A stretch of DNA of 64,000 nt from Gluconobacter cadivus (GCF_015244745.1 NZ_JABCQI010000001.1:558001-622000), one strand, 5' to 3'; shown: positions 20,381 through 29,559, counted from the first letter of the stretch. The notes: generated by a model not told the origin, from the letters alone. A program made the numbers and translations.

Positions 20381-21016
20381 ATGACCACCCCGTCTGACTT
20401 TCCGCCACCTCCCACGCCCGGCCGCCTGCTCGATGTCGAGGACGTCACGGTGTTCCGTGGAGACCGGCTGGTGCTCGACGGCGTGTCCCTGACGCTGGAC
20501 GCCGGGGATGCCATGATCCTCACGGGGCCGAACGGGGCCGGGAAATCCACTCTTCTGCGCACGATCTCCGGCCTGCGCCGTCCCGATTCAGGCGAGGTCA
20601 TCCGCTATGGCGCCCTTGCCTGGCTCGGCCATCAGGATGCCCTTAAGCCGGGCCTGACACTGGCGCAGAACCTCGCTCTGGCTGAAAAACTCGGGACAAC
20701 CAGCCTGCCCGACGCGCTTGACGCTCTTGATCTTACCCATCTGACCGATCTTCCCGCGCGCCTGCTGTCCTCTGGGCAGAAGCGCCGCGCCGCTTTCGCC
20801 CGCGTCATGCTGTCCGGCGCCCCGCTCTGGCTGCTCGATGAGCCAACGGTCGGGCTGGATGTCGCCAGCATCGAACGCCTCGGCGCCGTCATGGCCGCCC
20901 ATCGCGCCAGAGGCGGTGCGATGATCGTCACGACGCATGTGCCCCTTCCCCTCGACAACACCCGCTCGCACGAACTGCCCTCGCTCGCGCATGTGGACTC
21001 CTTCTGGCTGTCATGA
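20381..21016 (+). CDS. ccmA: Cytochrome c biogenesis ATP-binding protein CcmA
   Basis: A 211-residue ABC ATPase with Walker A TGPNGAGKSTLLRTISGL, signature LSSGQKRR and Walker B LWLLDEPTVGLD. The sequence and the following ccmB identify it as CcmA, the ATPase of the CcmABCD complex that releases haem-loaded CcmE during cytochrome c maturation. The stop overlaps the ccmB start (ATGA). No ccmC, ccmD or ccmE is present nearby. Confidence 0.93.
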   Translation: MTTPSDFPPPPTPGRLLDVEDVTVFRGDRLVLDGVSLTLDAGDAMILTGPNGAGKSTLLRTISGLRRPDSGEVIRYGALAWLGHQDALKPGLTLAQNLALAEKLGTTSLPDALDALDLTHLTDLPARLLSSGQKRRAAFARVMLSGAPLWLLDEPTVGLDVASIERLGAVMAAHRARGGAMIVTTHVPLPLDNTRSHELPSLAHVDSFWLS

Positions 21017-21678
21017 CCGCTTTTCTCGCCCTGATCGACCGTGACCTCCGTCTGGCGTTCCGCTTCGGCGCCGACACGCTGGCCTCGCTGCTCTTCTTTA
21101 TATTATGTGGCAGCCTGTTCCCGCTCGCCCTCGGCCCCTCGCCCGACCTTCTGCGACATATGGGGCCGGGTATCATCTGGGTTTGCGCGCTGCTGGCCTG
21201 CCTTCTGCCACTGGACCGTCTGTTCGGGGCGGAACTCGAAGACGGCTCCCTCGATCTGCTGATGCTGACCGGTCCGGCCCCTGCCGCCGTGGCCTTCGCC
21301 AAAATGGCCGCGCACTGGCTGACGACTGGCCTGCCGCTTCTGATCGCCAGCATCCCGCTTGGCATCATGCTCGGCGTCAAAGGCTCCGAACTGCCGCTCC
21401 TGCTGGCCGGTCTTGCGATGGGCACGATGTCCCTCTCACTTCTCGGCGGCATGGCAGCCTCAATCGTACTTGGCGCGCGGCGTGGTGGCGTTCTGCTCCC
21501 GCTGCTCGTTCTGCCGTTGGCAACGCCCGTCCTGATCTTCGGCGCGGCCTCGTCCTATGCCGGACAACTCGCCACTTCCCCTGCCGCCAGCCTCGATCTG
21601 CTGGGAGCATGTCTTTTCGCCTGCCTGCCGCTGTGCCCCCTCGCCGCCGGGCAGGGCCTCAAGGCCGCCGTAGGTTGA
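21013..21678 (+). CDS. ccmB: Haem exporter membrane protein CcmB
   Basis: A 221-residue protein with six predicted membrane helices and CcmB features: N-terminal LIDRDLRLAFRFGADTLASLLFF and the central DRLFGAELEDGSLDLLMLTG segment. It is the permease partner of CcmA in cytochrome c maturation at the inner membrane. It overlaps ccmA by four bases. Transcription may continue into the protease gene, but about 100 bases with two inverted repeats intervene. Confidence 0.93.
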   Translation: MTAFLALIDRDLRLAFRFGADTLASLLFFILCGSLFPLALGPSPDLLRHMGPGIIWVCALLACLLPLDRLFGAELEDGSLDLLMLTGPAPAAVAFAKMAAHWLTTGLPLLIASIPLGIMLGVKGSELPLLLAGLAMGTMSLSLLGGMAASIVLGARRGGVLLPLLVLPLATPVLIFGAASSYAGQLATSPAASLDLLGACLFACLPLCPLAAGQGLKAAVG

Positions 21679-21702
21679 GAGAAATGTTATATCTTAACAG
21701 GA

Positions 21703-21732
21703 TGTCATCCGGGGGCCTTTGACGCGATGACA
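21703..21732 (+). promoter_or_regulatory. Inverted repeat TGTCATC/GATGACA after ccmB
   Basis: Perfect 7-bp arms at 21703-21709 and 21726-21732 are separated by 16 bases. The repeat lies between ccmB and the protease gene. It could be an RNA hairpin or an operator; there is no T-run of terminator type. Confidence 0.35.
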
Positions 21733-21736
21733 CCTT

Positions 21737-21767
21737 TATGAAACGACTGAACCATATTCGTTTCATA
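21737..21767 (+). promoter_or_regulatory. Inverted repeat TATGAAACG-N13-CGTTTCATA upstream of Tricorn-like protease
   Basis: Perfect 9-bp arms at 21737-21745 and 21759-21767 flank a 13-base spacer and end 14 bases before the protease ATG. The AT-containing arms and spacing look like a dimeric regulator site or an RNA hairpin close to the ribosome-binding region. Confidence 0.45.
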
Positions 21768-21781
21768 TCGAGATCATCGCC

Positions 21782-24700
21782 ATGTCCCTACGCCCCTCGC
21801 TCAGAAACTCCCTCCTGTCCTGCGCCGCCCTGATGGGGCTGGGGCTCGGCGTTGCCCAAGCCGAGCCGGGCTATCTGCGTGAACCCTCGATTTCCGGCCA
21901 GACCGTCCTGTTCAACGCCGAACAGTCCGTCTGGAGCGTTCCCCTCGCAGGCGGGCAGGCCCAGCGTCTGACGACCGTGCCGCAGGGCGCGAATGCCATC
22001 GACCCGCATCCCGTCATTTCTCCAGACGGCACCCAGATCGCCTTCGCCGCCAATTTCGACGGCCCGACCGAAATCTACGTCATGCCCCGCAACGGTGGCA
22101 CGCCGCGCCGTCTGACATTCGAGAACGTCGCACGTCTGAAAATCATCGGCTGGGACGCCCATGCCGGGGTGCTCTATGCCAGCCCTGCCGCAACTGGCCC
22201 CTATTACAGCCAGACCGTCTCGGCCATTGATCCGAAAACCGGCGCAACGCGCGTCTTCCCGCTTTCCGGCGCGAACGATGCCGCGCTCAGCCCGGACGGA
22301 CGCTGGCTTTATGCTGTCCGCTTCGGCCTCGCTACGACCGGCGATCACATGCGCGCCTATCGCGGCGGCGCGCTGTCCCAGCTCTGGCGCTTCGACCTTC
22401 AGAACGGCAAGGAAGCCGAGCGCATCGGCACGCATGACGCCAACCTGATCCGCCCGATGCCCTGGCGCGACCGCCTGATCGTCATTTCCGACGGAGATGG
22501 ACGTTATAATCTGTGGAGCCTCGCCGCCGACGGCTCGGACGCGAAACAGCTCACCCATTTCACGGATTACAGCGTTCTCGAAGCCGCCATTTCCGGCGAT
22601 CATATCGTCTTCCGCAAAGGCGCGGACCTGTTCGATTTCAATCTGGCCAGCGGTGAGACCACGCCGGTCAAGGTGGACCTGACCTCCGACAACCTGCCCC
22701 GCAGCCCGTACTGGCTGGAAAAGCCAACGCGCTTCCTGACGTCCTCGACCATTTCTCCCAAGGGCAATGCCGCCGCCTTCACCATGCGCGGTCATGTCGT
22801 GGTCGCCGGGGCCTCGCCCCGCCGCGTCGTCGTACTTGCCACCCCCGATAACGTCCGCCTGCGTCTCGCGCAGATCACGCCAGACGGCAAATCCGTCATT
22901 GCCTTCAGCGATGCGGGCGGCGATTCCGCCCTGTGGCGCTTTGCAGCCGATGGCAGCGGCAAAGGCGAGGCCATCACCCAGCCGTCCTCCACCGAACCCG
23001 TCGCACTATCTCTTTCCCCGGATGGCAAATACGCCGCCCATACCGACCTTCTGGGCCGCCTCTGGCTGACGGACCTGTCCACCAAGGCCGACAAGCTGGT
23101 CGATAACGCCACGCTGGACGGCACCAACGTCTTTGATTCCGTCTCGTGGTCCCCGGATGGACATGTTCTGGCCTATGTCCGTACACGCGGCACAAACCTG
23201 CGTCGCCAGATCGCCCTTTACGTCCCCGCCACCGGCCAGTCGAACTGGGTGACGGACGGTCGCTATGAATCCTATACGCCCAGCTTCTCCCCGGATGGCA
23301 AATGGCTGTGGTTCCTGTCCGACCGCACGTTCTCGCTCGCCAACGGCTCGCCCTGGGGAGATCGCAATATCGGACCGGCCTTCCCGAAACGCACAGGACT
23401 CTACGCCCTCGCCCTCCAGTCCGGCGAACGCTTCCCGTTCCAGCCCGCAACCGAGCTGGACCCGACGGATAAGAAGCCCGACGCCGATAAAAAGGACGAC
23501 AAGAAGAAAGACGGCGACAAGAAAAAATCCCTTCCCGCCATCGAATGGGCCGGGATCGCCACACGTCTCTATCAGGCCCCGGTTCCGGCCGGAGACTATG
23601 AAGGCCTCGGCGTTTCTGACGACTATCTCTTCACGATCGACAATTCCGGCTCAGGCGATGGTCCGGGCGATCTGAAGTCGATCCATATCGACAATAACGA
23701 ACACAAGATCGAAACCTACGCGGCCAAAATCTCGGATTTCGACATTACTCCGGATGGCAAGACCCTTCTGACCCTCAGCCCTCGCGGCAAGAACGCGCCG
23801 GAACTGCTCCTGACGCCCACTGGCGAGAAGCAGCCCAAGGAACTGGACGGCAAGAAGATCGACCTCGACCATCTGCGCCTGCGGATCGACCCCGGACAGG
23901 AATGGTCGGACGAATTCGTGGACGCCTGGCGCCTGCACCGTGACCACTATTATGACCGCGACCTGCACGGTGTGGACTGGAAAGCCGTGCGCGCCCATTT
24001 CGCCCCGCTCGTGGACCGTCTCGGAGACCGTGCGGATCTCGACGATCTGCTCGGTCAGATGGTGGCGGAAATCGGCGCCATGCACTCGCAGCTCCACGCG
24101 CCCACGACCTTCGACCAGCCCGCTTCCAACCTCATTGCCGGCCTCGGCGCGCATCTGACGCATGAGGACAAGGGCTTCCGGATCGACCACATCTATCAGG
24201 GCGACCGCGACCTCCCCGATCAGCAGTCCCCGCTGGCCGCCCCCGGTGTGGACGCCCGGAACGGCGATCTCATCGTCGCAATCAACGGTCAGCCGACAGC
24301 AGGCCAGCCCGATCTCGGCTCGCTTCTTGCCGATCAGGCTGGAAAGCAGGTTCTTCTGACGCTCTCGCGCGGCGGGAAAGACCACAAAATCATTGTGACG
24401 CCCGTCTCTTATATGAAGGAGCGTGACCTGCGCGCGCGGGACTGGGAGGTCAGCCGCGCGGATATCGTCGATCGGACCAGCCACGGCCGCATCGGTTATC
24501 TGCATCTGCAATCCATGGTCGGTGACGACATGGAAGCATTTGCCCGCGAGTTCTATGCCAATATCGACAAGGACGGCCTGATCGTGGACGTCCGCGGCAA
24601 CACGGGCGGCAATATCGACAGCTGGGTTCTCACACAACTCATGCGTCGTCCGTGGATGTTCTGGGGCCGCTACGGCAACGCGCCGTCGGTAGACATGCAG

Positions 24701-25102
24701 CAGTCCTTCCAAGGCCGCCTGATCGTCCTGTCCGACGAGATGACCTACTCGGACGGCGAGACCTTCTCGCAAGGCATCAAGTCCCTGCATATCGCCCCAC
24801 TGTTGGGTGAGCGGACCGCAGGCGCGGGCGTCTGGCTCTCGGACGGAGACCGCCTGATCGACAACGGCAATGCCCGTACAGCCGAAAATCCTTATTTCGA
24901 CCTGAACGGACAATGGCTGGTCGAGAACAAGGGCGTCTCTCCGGACATTGAAGTCGAGAACATGCCGGTTGCCACCTTCAATGGACAGGACCAGCAGCTC
25001 GACGCCGCCCTCAAATGGCTGCGCAAAGATATGGCCGACCATCCGCGCCCACCCCTGAAACCCGCTCCCTTCCCGGCCCAGCAGCCTGCTGCCCCGAAAT
25101 AA
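21782..25102 (+). CDS. Tricorn-like S41 serine protease, exported
   Basis: A 1106-residue protein with a signal peptide ending near GVAQAEPGY. A long N-terminal beta-propeller region with repeated SPDG motifs (VISPDGTQIAFAA, SLSPDGKYAAH, SFSPDGKWLWF) is followed by a very Lys/Asp-rich linker around residues 560-580 and a second propeller. Then come a PDZ-like domain (VDARNGDLIVAINGQP) and an S41 peptidase core. The catalytic serine is expected at Ser990 in TYSDGETFSQG, and VDVRGNTGGNIDSW is the family's oxyanion segment. Homologues degrade peptides; the signal peptide places this one in the periplasm. The size is normal for bacterial Tricorn homologues. A strong terminator follows. Confidence 0.9.
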   Translation: MSLRPSLRNSLLSCAALMGLGLGVAQAEPGYLREPSISGQTVLFNAEQSVWSVPLAGGQAQRLTTVPQGANAIDPHPVISPDGTQIAFAANFDGPTEIYVMPRNGGTPRRLTFENVARLKIIGWDAHAGVLYASPAATGPYYSQTVSAIDPKTGATRVFPLSGANDAALSPDGRWLYAVRFGLATTGDHMRAYRGGALSQLWRFDLQNGKEAERIGTHDANLIRPMPWRDRLIVISDGDGRYNLWSLAADGSDAKQLTHFTDYSVLEAAISGDHIVFRKGADLFDFNLASGETTPVKVDLTSDNLPRSPYWLEKPTRFLTSSTISPKGNAAAFTMRGHVVVAGASPRRVVVLATPDNVRLRLAQITPDGKSVIAFSDAGGDSALWRFAADGSGKGEAITQPSSTEPVALSLSPDGKYAAHTDLLGRLWLTDLSTKADKLVDNATLDGTNVFDSVSWSPDGHVLAYVRTRGTNLRRQIALYVPATGQSNWVTDGRYESYTPSFSPDGKWLWFLSDRTFSLANGSPWGDRNIGPAFPKRTGLYALALQSGERFPFQPATELDPTDKKPDADKKDDKKKDGDKKKSLPAIEWAGIATRLYQAPVPAGDYEGLGVSDDYLFTIDNSGSGDGPGDLKSIHIDNNEHKIETYAAKISDFDITPDGKTLLTLSPRGKNAPELLLTPTGEKQPKELDGKKIDLDHLRLRIDPGQEWSDEFVDAWRLHRDHYYDRDLHGVDWKAVRAHFAPLVDRLGDRADLDDLLGQMVAEIGAMHSQLHAPTTFDQPASNLIAGLGAHLTHEDKGFRIDHIYQGDRDLPDQQSPLAAPGVDARNGDLIVAINGQPTAGQPDLGSLLADQAGKQVLLTLSRGGKDHKIIVTPVSYMKERDLRARDWEVSRADIVDRTSHGRIGYLHLQSMVGDDMEAFAREFYANIDKDGLIVDVRGNTGGNIDSWVLTQLMRRPWMFWGRYGNAPSVDMQQSFQGRLIVLSDEMTYSDGETFSQGIKSLHIAPLLGERTAGAGVWLSDGDRLIDNGNARTAENPYFDLNGQWLVENKGVSPDIEVENMPVATFNGQDQQLDAALKWLRKDMADHPRPPLKPAPFPAQQPAAPK

Positions 25103-25121
25103 ACCGGAGCGTCTCTCCACA

Positions 25122-25163
25122 AAAAAAAAGCCCCTGTCCGATCACTCGGACAGGGGCTTTTTC
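25122..25163. terminator. Strong bidirectional intrinsic terminator
   Basis: Nine A precede AGCCCCTGTCCG, loop ATCACT, CGGACAGGGGCT and then five T. The 12-bp perfect stem lies between the protease and the converging cytochrome b561 gene and should work for both strands. Confidence 0.95.
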
Positions 25164-25178
25164 ATGACATGCCGGTTC

Positions 25179-25727
25179 TCAGAGCATCCGGTTCATAACC
25201 GTATCCCTGCGACCATAACGATGCAGCAGCGCCGCAATGCCATGCCCGGCAATCAACACTCCCAGAATCCATGATGAAAACTGGTGCAACACATTCACCA
25301 ACGGCACGAACACGGGCGCCTTGTGGGCCAATGGCGGCAGATCGACGACCCACATCATAGGGATCGGCAGCCCATGCACCGAACTCCGGACCCATCCCGT
25401 CAGCGGCACCACCAGCATCATCGCGTAAAGCGCAAAATGCCCGACCTGCACCGCCAGACGCTCCTCTTCCGGAATATCCGATGACATCGTGGGCGGCCGG
25501 TGTGTTGCCCGCCAGACAAGCCGCAGAACCGTCAGGATGATGATGAACGGCCCGATTTCCTTATGGATCAGTAGCAAGAATGCCTTCTGGGGCGTTGCCG
25601 CATGCGGCATGATCCGCCCCACATAAAACCCCAGCAGCCACAGCGGAATGATGATGGCCGCCATGCCCCAGTGAAACAGTCTGGCGACAAGGGAATAACG
25701 CTGAAACGGCGCAGGGGTGTTGTCCAT
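25179..25727 (-). CDS. Cytochrome b561 family haem protein
   Basis: A 182-residue membrane protein with four helices and conserved histidines (LFHWGM, LIHKEIG, VGHFALYAMM, VLHQFSS), matching prokaryotic di-haem cytochrome b561. It probably transfers electrons between quinol and a periplasmic acceptor; YceJ-type members act on superoxide. The start is the ATG at 25727 (MDNTPAPFQRYS); an upstream ATG would add an unconserved 21 residues. The gene is divergent from the YqaA-like gene, with a 144-base gap and no clear promoter. Confidence 0.88.
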   Translation of the reverse strand: MDNTPAPFQRYSLVARLFHWGMAAIIIPLWLLGFYVGRIMPHAATPQKAFLLLIHKEIGPFIIILTVLRLVWRATHRPPTMSSDIPEEERLAVQVGHFALYAMMLVVPLTGWVRSSVHGLPIPMMWVVDLPPLAHKAPVFVPLVNVLHQFSSWILGVLIAGHGIAALLHRYGRRDTVMNRML

Positions 25728-25871
25728 GAAACGGCAATACTCCGGAAGAACGGTTCCACGTCCTATACCCGTTCGTTTACCGAAACACATGTTGCACAGA
25801 GTTACGGATTTGCAAGCTCCCGCAGGCCGGGTAGGACAGTACGCACGTTTTTACAGGAAGATCAGACCACC

Positions 25872-26450
25872 ATGCTGACACTGCTCTACACCCGCATCAC
25901 CGAACTGGCCGCCTCGCCGCGTGCCGTGTGGTGGCTGATTGTTGTCGCCGTGGCGGAATCTTCCGTATTTCCATTGCCCGTGGACCTGATGCTCGTCCCC
26001 ATGCTGCTCGCCAACCGTGAACGGGCATGGTTTCTGGCATTTGTCTGCACGACCGCCAGCGTCGTGGGTGGACTGATCGGCTGGCTGCTGGGTGCGTTCC
26101 TGATGAAACATATCGGGATGCCGATCGCGCATTTCTATCATGCCGACCAGCGCATCCTGAATCTGGAAGCGATGTTCCGCCGCTATGGCGTCTGGATCAT
26201 TCTCGCCAAGGGCCTGACCCCTCTGCCCTACAAATTCGTCACGCTGGCGGCAGGAGCGGCGCATTTCCCACTGCTGCCATTCATCGCCGCGAGCATCGTC
26301 ACGCGGGGCGCACGCTTCTTTCTCGAAGCCGCCCTGCTCCGCATGTTCGGAGAACCCATCCGCGATTTCATCGAAAAACGTCTGGCGCTCGTTCTGTTCG
26401 GCGCTCTGATCCTGATCGCAGGCGGCATCGCCCTGATCGAATTTCTTTAA
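25872..26450 (+). CDS. YqaA/DedA-family (SNARE-associated) membrane protein
   Basis: A 192-residue protein with about five hydrophobic segments and the DedA-superfamily pattern: a conserved acidic residue in VAVAESSVFPLPVD and the Gly/Arg region of GLTPLPYKFVTLAAGAA. Some superfamily members flip undecaprenyl phosphate or phospholipids; this branch is uncharacterised. The start is the ATG at 25872, the first after a poorly coding upstream frame. It converges with the lytic transglycosylase gene, six bases apart. Confidence 0.82.
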   Translation: MLTLLYTRITELAASPRAVWWLIVVAVAESSVFPLPVDLMLVPMLLANRERAWFLAFVCTTASVVGGLIGWLLGAFLMKHIGMPIAHFYHADQRILNLEAMFRRYGVWIILAKGLTPLPYKFVTLAAGAAHFPLLPFIAASIVTRGARFFLEAALLRMFGEPIRDFIEKRLALVLFGALILIAGGIALIEFL

Positions 26451-26455
26451 GGACC

Positions 26456-28420
26456 TTAGTTCAGGGCCATGCGCTCATGCGCCATGGCCTGCTCTTCACC
26501 AAAAGACGGCCATTCCGAACGCGTCAATGCCTTCAGGGACGGAGACGGCAGCCCCATACGGTGCGCATACAGCCACGTATAGGTCAGGGCGCGATGGACA
26601 TAATCGCGCGTCTCGTTATTCGGCAGCGTTTCCATGAAAAACAGCGGGTCATGCATGTCCGCCTTCTGCGCGCCTTCCCAGCGCGCAATCGCTCCCGGTC
26701 CGGCGTTGTAGGACGCCAGAACCCGAACCAGATCGCCACCTTCAGGCGGCGTCACCGTCGCAACACGGCTCGACTGGTTCGCGAGATACAGCACATAAAG
26801 CTGTCCGATCTCCAGATTGGAAGACGGATTGTGCAGACGGCTGACCATATCAGGCGCCACCGGAATCACCGCCACGCCATGCGAGTCATATGTCATGTGC
26901 GACGTGGTGACGAAACTCGCCGTCACCGGACGGATCTGCATCAGACCATGCGCACCGGCCCCTGACGTCGCCGACGGATCGAAGTTGGATTCCACCCGCG
27001 TCAGCGCATAGACCAGCGCAGGGTTCATTCGAAAACCATGGCTGGGCTTCAGGGCAGGCAGAGGCAGCGGCGTCGGCGGCGTCACCTCAGATTCCCGATG
27101 CATGACCAGAGAGGCAAGCTGCTCGGACAGATCCTCATAACCCGCCGCCTGAGCAACCAGCTGAAGCGACCGCGACCGCGCGCTGTCGGAAGCGACATCC
27201 ACCCACATACGCCGGATCAGGTTTTCGGCCCGCATCCGTTCGCCGATCTGAAGCAGTGCAAAAAGCTGACGCCCCTGCGGAAGGGCGCCCACAGCCTCGA
27301 CATCAATTTCCGCAAGTACAGGCACCGGATCATGCAGCGTGACCTCGATCCGCCCACCGGGCAGACGCGCATGGCCATGACGCCCAAGTTCCAACGTCTG
27401 GGACGCCAGCATGCCATAGAAGGTTTCGTGATGCGTGGCGGCGCGATGCAGCCACTTCACATAGCCCGCCATATCATGACGACGCCCCTCGGCCCGTGCT
27501 GCCCAGAACGCAGCAGCCGCACGGATTTCCAGCGCCGTCACAGGCGCATTGGCCGCAGACTGGAACAGCTCATAGGCCGCCTCGACATGCCCTTCACGCC
27601 AGGCAGCAAGCCCGGCAACATAAGCGGGCAGCCCAACCTGATGATCCCCACGGCCAAATCCAGCACTCGCATTCCGCAACGCCGCAAGGGTTTCCCCCTG
27701 CGACAGCAGACCAAGTGCAATCTCACCGTAAAGCTGCGCCGCGTAAGGGGCTGTCATCCCCGGTGTGATGTCCACCAGATGCAACGCACTTTCCGCCCCC
27801 CGTAAACCCGTCAAAGCCCGTTCCTGAACCGTGCGGTCCAGCAGCGGATTGCGGGCGAATGCATGCATCAGCGGATCAACGGGAGCAGCCGCGCCCTTCA
27901 TATCGTCAGCCCGCGCATCAGCGGCAAGCGGACGAACGAAAGACTGCATCTGAACCGTTCCCGGAAGTGCAATTTTCAGCAGAAGAGCCTGAATGGTCGA
28001 TGCATCGGGCTGGGACGCATAGTCATGCAGCCATTCCCGAAGCTGTTCGGCCGCAGGATGCGCGCCCGGCGCAAGATAACGCTCAGCCAGCACATCCGGC
28101 AGGAGGACATGGTCTGTCAGCAGACGCATCTGTTCCTGAGCAATCCGGGAATTGCCTTCGCGCTGGGCCTGAAAGATCAGCCGATAGCGGTTGGCCATGG
28201 CCGCCGTCAGCGGATGGGGCAGCGAGACAACGCCATCCCCGCCCAGAGACGGCCGGGCTTCGGCAAACGCAGTCTCATCCCCGGCCGGTTCCGGCTGGGG
28301 GCTGAGGTTGCGTGTGCTGTCCGCACGCGCCGGAGACAATGAGCCACCGGCCAGAATCAGTACGCTGACGAGCAAAGCCCGGGCGCTACTGCCTGAAATG
28401 AAAGGGGGTGTCCTTCGCAT
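26456..28420 (-). CDS. Soluble lytic murein transglycosylase (Slt70-like)
   Basis: A 654-residue periplasmic enzyme with an N-terminal signal (LLVSVLILAGGSLSPARA). A long alpha-superhelical U-domain is followed by a C-terminal GEWL-type domain with the catalytic glutamate in ALTRVESNFDPSATSGAGAHG and the LMQIRP motif. It cleaves peptidoglycan to anhydro-muropeptides, aiding cell-wall turnover or insertion of trans-envelope machines. The length fits Slt70. Downstream (28421-28602) is an AT-richer gap with a small inverted repeat and no gene. Confidence 0.92.
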   Translation of the reverse strand: MRRTPPFISGSSARALLVSVLILAGGSLSPARADSTRNLSPQPEPAGDETAFAEARPSLGGDGVVSLPHPLTAAMANRYRLIFQAQREGNSRIAQEQMRLLTDHVLLPDVLAERYLAPGAHPAAEQLREWLHDYASQPDASTIQALLLKIALPGTVQMQSFVRPLAADARADDMKGAAAPVDPLMHAFARNPLLDRTVQERALTGLRGAESALHLVDITPGMTAPYAAQLYGEIALGLLSQGETLAALRNASAGFGRGDHQVGLPAYVAGLAAWREGHVEAAYELFQSAANAPVTALEIRAAAAFWAARAEGRRHDMAGYVKWLHRAATHHETFYGMLASQTLELGRHGHARLPGGRIEVTLHDPVPVLAEIDVEAVGALPQGRQLFALLQIGERMRAENLIRRMWVDVASDSARSRSLQLVAQAAGYEDLSEQLASLVMHRESEVTPPTPLPLPALKPSHGFRMNPALVYALTRVESNFDPSATSGAGAHGLMQIRPVTASFVTTSHMTYDSHGVAVIPVAPDMVSRLHNPSSNLEIGQLYVLYLANQSSRVATVTPPEGGDLVRVLASYNAGPGAIARWEGAQKADMHDPLFFMETLPNNETRDYVHRALTYTWLYAHRMGLPSPSLKALTRSEWPSFGEEQAMAHERMALN

Positions 28421-28458
28421 AGCAGCGGGTTGCTACCCGCTTTGCAGGGCCTTGGCAA

Positions 28459-28473
28459 GAACTTGTTAAGTTC
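28459..28473 (-). promoter_or_regulatory. Inverted repeat GAACTT-GTT-AAGTTC upstream of slt
   Basis: Perfect 6-bp arms around three bases lie 38 bases before the transglycosylase start, in the promoter region of that gene. It may be an operator. The surrounding 28474-28602 is AT-rich and shows no gene. Confidence 0.3.
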
Positions 28474-28602
28474 TACACATCCTTGGACTGGGCAATGATA
28501 TAACCCAACCCCAAAACAATCCAGTGGCAAACACCTGTCATCGCGCGTTTTTTTACGTTTTTCCGAAGTTTTTTAACGGTAGTATTTGTACCCACTTAGT
28601 CC

Positions 28603-29460
28603 TCATTCTTCTGGAGAGAGTTTCTCCATCAGAATCAGCAGATCCTGCCAGGCATTCCGCCGCGCAGCCGCGCTTGCCCGCAGTTGCAGAGGGTGCCGCA
28701 TGGGCAGAAGTGGCACCGGAGTCGCAAGCCCCGGAACCGATACGTCCGTCCACCGCCCCCGCATTCGCCCGACAGCAGCATCCGGACCCACCAGCATCTT
28801 GAGCGGCGTCACCCCCATCGTCACCAGAAACCCCGGCCGACACAGGGCAATAGTCCGCAACAAGAGCGGAAGACAGGCCTGCATCTCCGCATCACTCGGT
28901 GTTCGCCCGCCGGGCGGCCGCCACGGCAAGGCGGGCGCCATCGAAATCCCCCCGCGCTCCAGTCCCGCAGACCGCAGCATTTTCTCCAGCAATGCCCCGC
29001 CCTCGCCCGCAAACAACGTGCCGGAACGGTCCTCATCCGCATCGGGCGCCTCGCCGATCAGCATGAACGGCGCCCCCTCGACGAAAACCGGCTCGAGCCG
29101 ATGTGTGGCGGTTCGGGCCAGAAACAGATCGCCCGGCGCTTCGGTCAGGCGCATCAGTGTCGGCAGATCGGGCGCTTCTTCCACCGCCCGCCCGGACAGC
29201 CCGCTCGCCGACACGCCAGCCGCCTTCGCAGGCATCCGGCGCGCTCCGTCGCCTCCCGAAAGAGCCGCAGGCAAATGTTGCGCAAAATCCTGCCGCTCCG
29301 TCCCGACACGCGGCGGCAGTTGCGGCGTCGCCTCGGACAGACGGTCCACCGGTATTTCACACAGGGCCTCGTCCACACCCCAGTCATACTGGAGCTGAAG
29401 CGCGGCCAGCAGATCGGCCCGGCTCAGAACTGCCGACACATCACTGACTGGGGGCGTCAT
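28603..29460 (-). CDS. Family-4-like uracil-DNA glycosylase lacking Fe-S ligands
   Basis: A 285-residue protein whose central and C-terminal parts match type-4 uracil-DNA glycosylase: MLIGEAPDADEDRSGTLF as the catalytic-loop motif, GGALLEKMLRSAGLER, and a C-terminal HP motif in PMRHPLQLR. Canonical members bind a [4Fe-4S] cluster through four cysteines. Here the usual CxxC is replaced by TEAP (in RLTEAPGDLF) and the Cys before RPP by Trp (ALPWRPP); only the cysteine near QACLPLL remains. The N-terminal 90 residues are a low-complexity extension. DNA repair is likely, activity uncertain. The start is the ATG at 29460. Confidence 0.8.
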   Translation of the reverse strand: MTPPVSDVSAVLSRADLLAALQLQYDWGVDEALCEIPVDRLSEATPQLPPRVGTERQDFAQHLPAALSGGDGARRMPAKAAGVSASGLSGRAVEEAPDLPTLMRLTEAPGDLFLARTATHRLEPVFVEGAPFMLIGEAPDADEDRSGTLFAGEGGALLEKMLRSAGLERGGISMAPALPWRPPGGRTPSDAEMQACLPLLLRTIALCRPGFLVTMGVTPLKMLVGPDAAVGRMRGRWTDVSVPGLATPVPLLPMRHPLQLRASAAARRNAWQDLLILMEKLSPEE

Positions 29461-29559
29461 GGTTGATCCGTCCTGATGGCCTCTCACTCCGTCGCCACAC
29501 AGACCCCAAAGGGATGCCGGTTGGCGTGGAGCCTCAAGAGGGCTAGAGTTTCTTCCATT

